NCBI GenBank assembly: GCA_015231685.1
Contig: JADGBA010000064.1
Span: 1 to 6,991, forward strand
Origin: Candidatus Omnitrophota bacterium
GTDB lineage: Bacteria; Omnitrophota; Gorgyraeia; 2-02-FULL-51-18; JAGOUK01
Direction of reading: 5' to 3'
DNA: 6,991 bases
Shown here: positions 1 through 5,697 of the stretch, one piece after another
How positions within the stretch are numbered: position 1 is the first letter of the stretch
How the letters are laid out: each line of letters begins with the position of its first letter
Made by a program: the position numbers and the translations under genes
The notes under the pieces: model-generated
Told to the model about the DNA's origin: nothing
The model's input: the letters and a program-made list of their open reading frames with translations, nothing else
Database searches by the model: none

Positions 1-8
1 AAAACTCC

Positions 9-63
9 GGGGACTGTCCCGCAGGATTCGGGGACTGTCCCGCAGGATTCGGGGACTGTCCCC
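9..63. repeat. 21-bp tandem array of a GGGGACTGTCCC palindrome
   Basis: GGGGACTGTCCC starts at 9, 30 and 51, an exact 21-bp period. The spacer GCAGGATTC is identical between copies 1-2 and 2-3. The third copy is the full 13-mer GGGGACTGTCCCC (51-63). Each copy can fold into a GGGGA/TCCCC stem with a CTG loop. The array may continue past the left edge. Such short GC-rich palindromes between genes resemble REP-like sequences mobilised by RAYT (Y1 tyrosine) transposases, but no transposase is present in the window, so this is an inference. Confidence 0.85.
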
Positions 64-82
64 ATGGTCGTCCTCAAGTCGT

Positions 83-95
83 GGGGACTGTCCCC
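83..95. repeat. Fourth GGGGACTGTCCCC palindrome, next to an inverted spacer copy
   Basis: A full 13-bp copy that breaks the 21-bp period. It is preceded by T and followed by AAAGG. The spacer-plus-palindrome segment GCAGGATTCGGGG (42-54) reappears inverted at 126-138 as CCCCGAATCTTGC with one mismatch. Positions 42-138 therefore have roughly inverted ends, with copies three and four inside, which suggests a small non-coding mobile or REP-pair element. Confidence 0.6.
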
Positions 96-171
96 AAAGG
101 TTTACTTATCCCCAAAGCTGCCTATCCCCGAATCTTGCGAATCTTCAACCTGTATTCTAAGTATTTCTCGG

Positions 172-203
172 CTAATTAATTGTATGTGTACCTATTTAAT
201 TAG
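172..203. repeat. AT-rich 8-bp inverted repeat just after mamK
   Basis: CTAATTAA (172-179) and TTAATTAG (196-203) form a perfect inverted repeat with a 16-bp spacer, beginning 3 bp past the mamK stop codon. The stem would be weak (mostly A-T pairs) and no T-run follows in the direction of mamK transcription, so it is not a standard intrinsic terminator. It could be a protein-binding site, an mRNA-end structure or chance in AT-rich DNA. Confidence 0.35.
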
Positions 204-206
204 TAG

Positions 207-1316
207 TTACGAAAGGACCTTCCAGAAGTGTTGGGGCATGCGTTGGGCCATTTTCAGGGCGCCGTTGGCGCCGGCGTAGACGGGTTCTTCTACGCGGCGG
301 ACTTTGGCGCCGCCGTACTCGACCATCGCGGCTTCGATGAGCTTCGAGAGGCCCGTCATCTGGCTGCCGCCGCCGGCGAGGATGATACGGGAGCGGATGT
401 CCTCCTGGAATTCGGGGTCGTAGGTTGCGACGAGCTTTGCCGTGGCTTCGGCCATGGGGCCGACAATGCTCTGGCAGGCTTCGCGCAGCATGTCGGTGAC
501 GTCGAATTCAGTGGGCTTACCCTCGACGGGGAACTTCACGAGCACACGGTCGGCGGTGTCGGAGACGAAGCCGTAGCGCTCCTTCAAGTCGCGGATCATG
601 TTGATCGTGAACTGCGCCTTGGGGTAAGCCTTGCGGATGAGCTTTTCCATCGTCTGGTCCACATGATCCCCGGCGGTATCGAGCGTGATCTGGTCCTCCT
701 CTTCCGGCAGCGTGCCGTGGAGGCGGCAAAGGTCCGTCGTGCCGGCGCCGATATCGATCACAAGCGCGCGGTCCAAAATCGAAAGGCCGTAGGCTACGGA
801 GAAGGGTTCGGAGACGACCATGACGGCATCAAGAATCCCGCGAGCGGCATCGATCAGAATGCGCTTGGAGGCGATGCTGGCACGGGCCGGGGCGCCGATC
901 ACGCCGTAGACAGGCTGTCCGGGCTGGGCCTTGGCCTTGCCGAGAAGATGCCGCACGAGCTCCTGAGCGGCTGTGAGGTTGCGGTTCTTGCCGCCTTTGG
1001 ATTCCTCCTGAATTACGCCGTGAGCCAGGGGACGCACCAGGTCGACCGACAAACGGTGCTTCAAGGCCAGCTCGCCGAAGAGCGGCTCGGTGCCGAGAAG
1101 CTCATGGCCAATCGCGTCCTTGGGATAGCCGACATAGGTCGGCACCACTTCCCTGACGCCGGTCGAGGTCGCGATGGAAGTGCGCGAGGTTCCGAGATCG
1201 ATTCCGACAAAGAGCGCGTCCTTGTCAAAAGCGAAGTCTCCCGTGCCTGCTGTATCCGCGGTGATCGAAGCGGCGTCGGTTGAGGTTGTTTTTTTGGGAG
1301 TTTTGGCTTTGGACAT
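207..1316 (-). CDS. mamK: MamK, bacterial actin-like magnetosome filament protein
   Basis: This 369-residue protein is an actin-fold ATPase that forms cytoplasmic filaments along the magnetosome chain. Visible actin motifs are phosphate-1 GIDLGTS (38-44), phosphate-2 DIGAGTTD (188-195) and the adenosine motif LAGGGS (313-318). MamK-specific stretches are GYPKDAIG (63-70), IGAPARAS (140-147), VSEPFSVAYGL (168-178), DQITL (208-212) and the C-terminal PQHFWKVL. E170 and D188 match the catalytic Glu143 and Asp161 of the Magnetospirillum protein, with the same spacing of 18. The Lys/Thr/Ala-rich N-terminus of about 34 residues before the fold is longer than in Magnetospirillum MamK. The start is supported by AAGGAG six bases upstream. 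It is the last gene of the operon, 12 bp after the coiled-coil gene. MreB, ParM and FtsA are less likely because of the MamK-specific motifs. Confidence 0.95.
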   Translation of the reverse strand: MSKAKTPKKTTSTDAASITADTAGTGDFAFDKDALFVGIDLGTSRTSIATSTGVREVVPTYVGYPKDAIGHELLGTEPLFGELALKHRLSVDLVRPLAHGVIQEESKGGKNRNLTAAQELVRHLLGKAKAQPGQPVYGVIGAPARASIASKRILIDAARGILDAVMVVSEPFSVAYGLSILDRALVIDIGAGTTDLCRLHGTLPEEEDQITLDTAGDHVDQTMEKLIRKAYPKAQFTINMIRDLKERYGFVSDTADRVLVKFPVEGKPTEFDVTDMLREACQSIVGPMAEATAKLVATYDPEFQEDIRSRIILAGGGSQMTGLSKLIEAAMVEYGGAKVRRVEEPVYAGANGALKMAQRMPQHFWKVLS

Positions 1317-1322
1317 GATGGT

Positions 1323-1328
1323 CTCCTT
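1323..1328 (-). promoter_or_regulatory. Shine-Dalgarno AAGGAG of mamK
   Basis: AAGGAG on the minus strand, six bases before the mamK ATG and directly abutting the TAA stop of the preceding gene. It fixes the mamK start and implies strong, partly independent translation of the last gene in the operon. Confidence 0.85.
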
Positions 1329-1823
1329 TTATTTGGATTCATGGGCGTTTGAAGCCAGTTCCGGTTTTTGGATGGCAAGGTTTTGTCTGAAAATGTTGGC
1401 AAGCAGCGTCTGCTCATCCTCGCCAAGACGTTCCGCGGCGCTTACGGACTGGATCGCGGCATAAGCGGACTGGGGATTCAGGGTGCCTCTCGCGGAAAGC
1501 TCCCCCAGGCGGGCCTGAATGGTCATGATGCTCTCGGTCATGGCCGATAGCCGGTCCTCAAGACGAGCCGTTCGGGCGCGCTCGTCCCGCAACAGTTCCA
1601 ACAGCTCTTCGTATGCCTCATGACCGCTTGGAATGGAGGTATCCGCCGTCGCGGATGAAGAGGCCAAGGTTGTGGCTTCCGATGGCTCCGCGGACTTCGC
1701 GGGGCGACTTTGCTTCCTCCCGAATTCAAACCGCTTGGGCAAAGACACAATGGTCTGCGCGCCCCCAGCCAGCAACTGGCCGACTTTCCAGGCAGTTTGG
1801 TCCAATGTTTGTTTGATACTCAT
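1329..1823 (-). CDS. Small coiled-coil protein next to mamK, possible MamK partner
   Basis: I do not recognise this 164-residue protein as a named family. It has an N-terminal segment that could form an amphipathic helix (1-30), a Ser/Ala/Thr/Pro-rich linker (about 38-67), a charged heptad-like helix suited to a coiled coil (about 69-112, with EELLELLRDERARTARLEDRL at its core) and a second helical stretch (about 120-155). There is no signal peptide or membrane span, so it is probably cytoplasmic. It overlaps the feoB stop by 4 bp (ATGA) and has no Shine-Dalgarno sequence, so its translation probably depends on coupling to feoB. Coiled-coil Mad proteins are known near mamK in other deep-branching magnetosome clusters, and MamK-binding adaptors exist in Magnetospirillum. 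A role as a MamK or chain-organising partner is inferred from position only. Confidence 0.8.
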   Translation of the reverse strand: MSIKQTLDQTAWKVGQLLAGGAQTIVSLPKRFEFGRKQSRPAKSAEPSEATTLASSSATADTSIPSGHEAYEELLELLRDERARTARLEDRLSAMTESIMTIQARLGELSARGTLNPQSAYAAIQSVSAAERLGEDEQTLLANIFRQNLAIQKPELASNAHESK

Positions 1824-3859
1824 CTTGGCTGGAGCGGGGACAGTCCCCGTCCTTTTCCCCCGGGGACTGTCCCCGCAGTTGGCGATGCTGCAACTTGGGA
1901 TTCCTGTCGGGGGACAGTCCCCATGTTCAGAGTCGCGTTAAAAAGCCCCGCCCAGAGAATCGCCGTGATGTTGATCACGATAATCATCGGGAGCGCCACA
2001 CTCGCCCCAAGACGGCGGAACATCGCCACCATATTGGCAAGGCACGGCACGAACATCATCGTCAAGGCTACAGCCACCAGTGTTTGAATCGTGGTCAGCT
2101 CGTTTTGGGAAACCACGCGGATCAGCATCCCGGCGGCGGCATCCCGGTTGGCCATGCTCAAAACCAGAATATCCACCATCTTCGGCGGAAACCCCAAAAA
2201 CCCCTCGACGATCGGCGACATCACGTGCTTCAAAAGATGAAGCGCGCCCGTCTTGTCCGCCGCAAAGAGAATCACCGCCGCCGCCAAAAAAATCGGCACG
2301 GCCTCCTGAATAAAGGACCACAGTTTATAACCGGTTTTCGTAAGCACCGCCTGCATATTGGGCATCCGCATCCGCGGCAGCTCCTGGATGAAATCGCATT
2401 TCTGGTCGTCCTTCAAAACACGGTTCAAAAAAACGCCTGAGAGCACCCAGATCACCGACAGGAATCCGAACACCACCACCACGGCCCAGAGACCGATCCT
2501 CCCGAGGATGCTCATGTTCAAAGCCATTTGCGCCGCGCAGGGAATTCCGAACGCGATGAGATACACCGCGATGATCCGCTCCTTCCGCGAACGCAGGTTC
2601 TGCGTTGTCAAAGTCGCCATGGTCTTACAGCCGAAGGCCAGCGTGATGGGCAGAATAGAATTACCCGTCAGGCCCACCCGTTCGGCGGCGCGCTTCGTGA
2701 GAACACAGAGGTTGGGGATATAGCCGGTGTCTTCGAGAATGTTGAAGATCAAAAAGAAGATCGAAAGGATCGGCACCACCGTGAGAAGAGCGGTCGAAAG
2801 CCCCAGGGTCAAAACCCCGTAATCGCCGACCAAAAAGTCGTGAACAAATCCGGAGGGCGTGGTTCCGGTAATGAAACCCTCGACGGGTTGCCACAAAAAG
2901 GCATCCAACCACCCGGCCAGCGGGTTGGCCACATACACGACAGCCCAGAACATGACGCCGACCACTCCCAGAAGAACCGGCAGCCCCCAAAGCGGGTCGC
3001 GGCATACCCTTGCAAAAAACTCCGACGATCCTTTGAGCGAGACCGTGCTTCGCCGGACCACGGGAGCAACCGTCTCATCAATCATCCGGTGGCGCGTCTG
3101 GCTCATGTGACGCGAAAAATGCCCCTCGTAGCGGCTCCGCACAGCTTCAGCCGCCTGAATAGCTGCTTCGGTGCGCTCGGCGCCCCACCACTCCCGGAGC
3201 TTCTCCGGCATATAAGGGTCCTTCTGAAAAAGCATGAGCGCCAGCTTCCGCCGAAAGCACGCATCCGCCGGAAAGCTCTCCTCGATCGCGGCGATCCCCC
3301 TCTCGGCCAGTTCTCCGTACCGCAGCGGCTTCCCGCCGGAGCGCGCCCGGCCGATCGCCGCCTTAAGTTCCTCGATCCCCCGCCCCTGAATGGCCACGGT
3401 TTCCACCACCGGAACGCCCAGCCGGCGCGACAACTCCTGCGCGTCAATCCAGATACCGTTGCGCGCGGTTTCGTCCACCGCGTTCAAGGCAATCACCATC
3501 GGAATCCCCAGCTCGATCAAATCCAGCGTCAGATACAGCGACTGCTTCAGACGGTTCGCGTCCACGCACTGGACAATGACGTCCACTTCGCCGGAAAAAA
3601 GCATGTCGCACACCGCGATTTCCTCTTCGGAATGAAAGTGCAGGCACTGAAGGCCCGGCGTATCCAGCACCTCCGCCTCGGCCGCCCCCAGACGCATCCG
3701 GGCGCTCTTCATCTCGATCGTGGTGAAGGAATAATTCCCGCTCATGGAATAATTGCCCGTGAGCCGTGAAAAGATATGGCTCTTACCGGTGTTGGAGTGT
3801 CCAACAATTGCCACTTTTTGGGTCTTGCTGGAAGCGAGCGTTTCGTTCATGACGAGCAT
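1820..3859 (-). CDS. feoB: FeoB-like ferrous iron transporter of a magnetosome cluster
   Basis: FeoB proteins move Fe2+ across membranes through a permease joined to an N-terminal GTPase. The G domain (about 14-170) shows G1 GHSNTGKS (20-27), a FeoB-like switch I GNYSFTTIE (41-49, usual form GNWPGVTVE), G3 DTPG (66-69) and G4 NAVD (126-129). After a helical linker the membrane part (about 285-640) has both Gate regions with their cysteines: AFGC (408-411), FGIPC (437-441) and FVPCLANM (603-610). Its 679 residues are shorter than many FeoBs. The start at 3859 is preferred over Met4 because AAGGTG lies seven bases upstream. Met4 would give an ATGA overlap with the previous gene. Residues 647-679 are encoded by repeat DNA and look non-native. 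Magnetosome clusters of Mad type carry FeoB-like genes (Mad17/Mad30), but I cannot say which applies here. Confidence 0.9.
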   Translation of the reverse strand: MLVMNETLASSKTQKVAIVGHSNTGKSHIFSRLTGNYSMSGNYSFTTIEMKSARMRLGAAEAEVLDTPGLQCLHFHSEEEIAVCDMLFSGEVDVIVQCVDANRLKQSLYLTLDLIELGIPMVIALNAVDETARNGIWIDAQELSRRLGVPVVETVAIQGRGIEELKAAIGRARSGGKPLRYGELAERGIAAIEESFPADACFRRKLALMLFQKDPYMPEKLREWWGAERTEAAIQAAEAVRSRYEGHFSRHMSQTRHRMIDETVAPVVRRSTVSLKGSSEFFARVCRDPLWGLPVLLGVVGVMFWAVVYVANPLAGWLDAFLWQPVEGFITGTTPSGFVHDFLVGDYGVLTLGLSTALLTVVPILSIFFLIFNILEDTGYIPNLCVLTKRAAERVGLTGNSILPITLAFGCKTMATLTTQNLRSRKERIIAVYLIAFGIPCAAQMALNMSILGRIGLWAVVVVFGFLSVIWVLSGVFLNRVLKDDQKCDFIQELPRMRMPNMQAVLTKTGYKLWSFIQEAVPIFLAAAVILFAADKTGALHLLKHVMSPIVEGFLGFPPKMVDILVLSMANRDAAAGMLIRVVSQNELTTIQTLVAVALTMMFVPCLANMVAMFRRLGASVALPMIIVINITAILWAGLFNATLNMGTVPRQESQVAASPTAGTVPGGKGRGLSPLQPR
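1836..1922. repeat. Three GGGGAC(A/T)GTCCCC palindromes inside the 3' end of feoB
   Basis: Copies lie at 1836-1848, 1862-1874 and 1910-1922. They belong to the same family as the array at 9-95: the middle copy also continues into GCAG, as the copies on the left do. On the coding strand they are read in two frames, giving GTVP twice and GLSP once. The copy at 1836-1848 ends 12 bases before the start codon of the coiled-coil gene, and its hairpin could affect translation there. They look inserted or spread into the feoB/coiled-coil junction while keeping an open reading frame. Confidence 0.85.
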
Positions 3860-4755
3860 GATTTTACACCTTTTTGGGCCAAAAAACGTTTCCGATAAAA
3901 CATGAACGCCGTTACGGCCACTTCCTGCGTAAAGAGGTAATCGAACCCGCCACCGACGACCATGCCCACGATCGGCACCCCTCCGAGGAGGCGTTTTTTG
4001 GCATACCAGCGGATCTGCTTTTTGGTGAAAGCCTCGATCGTCTCCGTCGCGGTCAGAATACTGAGCTCCGAGCCGACCACACCGTATTTGACCAGAGAAA
4101 CAATCAGCCGGTTCATGCGCTCATCCTCGCTCTGCCCTTCCGGAGGAGTCTCCGCCGAGACCATACAGAATACCTTGAGCGCAAACTCGCTTTCCGCGGC
4201 CGTGTCGGCGCCGAACCCGTAGGCCGATCCGATCCGGCGGATGAGGCGCAGATTCAGCGTAAAAAGAAGCGGATAATCCAGAAGCGCCGTCGCGTATCCG
4301 GCGGAGCCGAATCCCGCCCCCTGAAGCGCGGAAACCAACTTGTTCTTCGCAAAGAAACTGCGTGCCAGAACATCCAGATACGGCATTGGCACGCGGCCCA
4401 GATCCTCAAGCGTCTCTACCGGCAGTCCCGCCTCGCGGGCCCGGGCCACGATTTCCTGCGGGTCCGCAAAACGTCCGGCTTCCTTTTGAAGCCCGAGAAT
4501 GGCATTCTTGAGGGCCCCGGCCGCCTTGATAAGCAACCGGTCGGGAAGCACTTTGGAGACAATCCAGTCAATGGGAGAAAACACCGTGTTCACAATCCCC
4601 GGGCCCCATCCCGTGCGGAAAAACTGCTTTTCCCATCGCTCGATTTCGACGAGAAGCGTCGCCGGGTCCTTGAGATCATCGCCCTTGCCCGGAGCAACGG
4701 ATATCTCCGGGAGTCCGGGGCTCTTCCGGCGGTGGCCCGGCGCAGGTTTTTTCAT
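3847..4755 (-). CDS. EcsC-family protein in the magnetosome operon
   Basis: A 302-residue protein assigned to the EcsC family (named after Bacillus EcsC; biochemical role unknown). The family pattern is seen in the N-terminal helix with ERWEKQFF (39-46), the glycine-rich amphipathic segment GAGFGSAGYATALLDYPLLF (146-165), the following helix NLRLIRRIGSAYGFG (168-182), and the C-terminal IVGMVVGGGFDYLFT (262-276) before FMFYRKRFL (284-292). Glycine-rich hydrophobic stretches suggest membrane association, without classic transmembrane helices throughout. The first 30 residues are basic and Pro/Gly-rich. The start abuts the stop of the MamB-like gene (TAAATG) and has no clear Shine-Dalgarno sequence, which implies translational coupling. 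Its end overlaps feoB by 13 bp. Its place between CDF and FeoB genes suggests work at the magnetosome membrane, but the function is not known. Confidence 0.8.
   Translation of the reverse strand: MKKPAPGHRRKSPGLPEISVAPGKGDDLKDPATLLVEIERWEKQFFRTGWGPGIVNTVFSPIDWIVSKVLPDRLLIKAAGALKNAILGLQKEAGRFADPQEIVARAREAGLPVETLEDLGRVPMPYLDVLARSFFAKNKLVSALQGAGFGSAGYATALLDYPLLFTLNLRLIRRIGSAYGFGADTAAESEFALKVFCMVSAETPPEGQSEDERMNRLIVSLVKYGVVGSELSILTATETIEAFTKKQIRWYAKKRLLGGVPIVGMVVGGGFDYLFTQEVAVTAFMFYRKRFLAQKGVKSCSS
3867..3872 (-). promoter_or_regulatory. Shine-Dalgarno AAGGTG deciding the feoB start
   Basis: AAGGTG on the minus strand, seven bases before the ATG at 3859 and inside the end of the EcsC-family gene. 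The alternative ATG at 3850 would be 16 bases away and lacks its own site, so the upstream ATG is preferred. Confidence 0.6.
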
Positions 4756-5697
4756 TTAGGCGGCAGGTGCGGGGGCTTCGTGAGAGGGTTCGAGAAAAAA
4801 ATCCGCAGTCTGGACCCAGGGCAGGCTCTTTGTGATGTCCTTCCGGATTCGATCGGTGAGACGCGCGGTCTCCTCGACGGTTCCGGTCTCACCCGGATCA
4901 ATCCCGACTCCGATCCAGAAGCGGTTCCCGGTCCGCTTGATCCTGATTGCTCCGACCCGGCGGCCCGGCAATGCCTTCGCCAGCACCCGCTGGACCTTCT
5001 CCCGATACCCCGGCTCCGGCGCCTCGTCAAGAAGCGCCTTCACGCTGTGCAGCCACTGCTCCACCGCGTCCTTGAAGATAAGGATACCCACGAGAAGCGC
5101 CGCCAGGGAATCGAACACCGCGAAGAACTGCCCGAGCTGGGAAATCAGAATTCCGATCGTCACCGCAATGGAAGAAAGCATGTCCGCCTTGGCGTTCAGG
5201 GCATTGGCCATCATGGCGGAGGAATCGAGTTTTTGGGCGGCGCAGCGGTTGTACCGGAACATCATATAAGTCAAAAACGCCGACAAGACCGAGAATGGCA
5301 GGCCCACGATGCCCGGCGCGGCCGCTTCCTTCCGGACAATGGTCAACAGATTCGAAATAAAAATGTACACACCCAGACCCACCAGCACACTAAAAACCAC
5401 AAGCGACACGATGAATTCCACCTTCCCGTAACCAAACGGAAACTTGCGGTCCGCCACCCGCTTGGATAAATTAACGCTGTACATAATGAGGAGGGTCCCC
5501 AAAACGCACGCGACGGACTGGAGTCCGTCAGCAAAAAGCCCCGAGCTTGAGGCGATGAATCCCCCGCAGATCTTCACCACGGAGAGCATGGCATTGAGCC
5601 CCAGCGTCCAAAGCAGAATCTTGTCCGCGCAAGAGGCGCAGCCTCCGGAGCCGAGCCCGCATACAGTCGGGGCTTGTTTGAAGGCGCGCTTCACCAT
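4756..5697 (-). CDS. mamB: MamB-like CDF protein with an altered metal site
   Basis: A 313-residue CDF-family membrane protein. In known magnetosome clusters MamB acts in iron loading and in starting magnetosome membrane formation. MamB-like marks are an N-terminal Cys cluster with CASC (20-23), FPFGYGKVEF (86-95), the segment MMFRYNRC (145-152), ANALNAKADMLSS (164-176) and an Ala/Pro-rich C-terminus. About six membrane helices lie between 26 and 220, followed by the cytoplasmic dimerisation domain (about 225-305). The CDF transport site is unusual. In helix 2 the HxxxD or DxxxD pair is Q60 and C64, and in helix 5 the pair is N168 and D172, so only one usual acidic residue remains. The gene overlaps the upstream CDF gene by 7 bp and abuts the EcsC-family gene. 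CDF membership is near certain. Assignment to MamB rather than MamM rests on remembered motif similarity. Confidence 0.85.
   Translation of the reverse strand: MVKRAFKQAPTVCGLGSGGCASCADKILLWTLGLNAMLSVVKICGGFIASSSGLFADGLQSVACVLGTLLIMYSVNLSKRVADRKFPFGYGKVEFIVSLVVFSVLVGLGVYIFISNLLTIVRKEAAAPGIVGLPFSVLSAFLTYMMFRYNRCAAQKLDSSAMMANALNAKADMLSSIAVTIGILISQLGQFFAVFDSLAALLVGILIFKDAVEQWLHSVKALLDEAPEPGYREKVQRVLAKALPGRRVGAIRIKRTGNRFWIGVGIDPGETGTVEETARLTDRIRKDITKSLPWVQTADFFLEPSHEAPAPAA

Larger units (their letters stand above)
1..206. other. Intergenic region downstream of mamK, repeat-rich, no gene
   Basis: No credible coding sequence is visible here. The left part (9-95) carries four palindromic GGGGACTGTCCC(C) copies, and the rest (about 100-206) is clearly more AT-rich than the genes. 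Half-copies of the palindrome edge (TCCCCAAAG at 109-117, TCCCCGAATC at 125-134) and a short direct repeat (CGAATCTT at 129-136 and 138-145) suggest decayed repeat sequence. The only ATG-started frame in this stretch begins inside a repeat copy at 64 and runs into the 3' end of mamK on the opposite strand, so it is not a gene. No convincing rho-independent terminator with a T-run was found after mamK. Confidence 0.75.

Noticed and set aside
9..95. CRISPR array
   Set aside because: The period is only 21 bp, the spacers between copies are identical, and the palindrome also occurs inside feoB. This is a REP-like tandem repeat.
172..203. Rho-independent terminator of mamK
   Set aside because: The inverted repeat is AT-rich, its loop is 16 bases and no T-run follows, so it does not meet the usual form.
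64..279. Plus-strand open frame starting in the repeat array
   Set aside because: Its ATG lies at the edge of a palindrome copy, it has no ribosome site, and it runs into the 3' end of mamK.
228..1283. Long open frame on the plus strand opposite mamK (351 codons)
   Set aside because: It mirrors the mamK codons and has no recognisable domain. MamK itself has full family motifs and a strong ribosome site.
207..1316. MreB, ParM or an Hsp70-type ATPase instead of MamK
   Set aside because: GYPKDAIG, IGAPARAS, VSEPFSVAYGL and the C-terminal PQHFW pattern fit MamK specifically, and the operon partners are magnetosome-type.
2528..3769. Plus-strand open frame of 413 codons opposite feoB
   Set aside because: It is an antisense shadow of feoB with no domain, and its low-complexity Arg/His/Pro composition is not protein-like.
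3874..5469. Long plus-strand open frame of 531 codons opposite the EcsC and CDF genes
   Set aside because: Its composition is rich in Arg, His and Gly, as expected for an antisense shadow of GC-rich genes, and it spans two well-supported genes.
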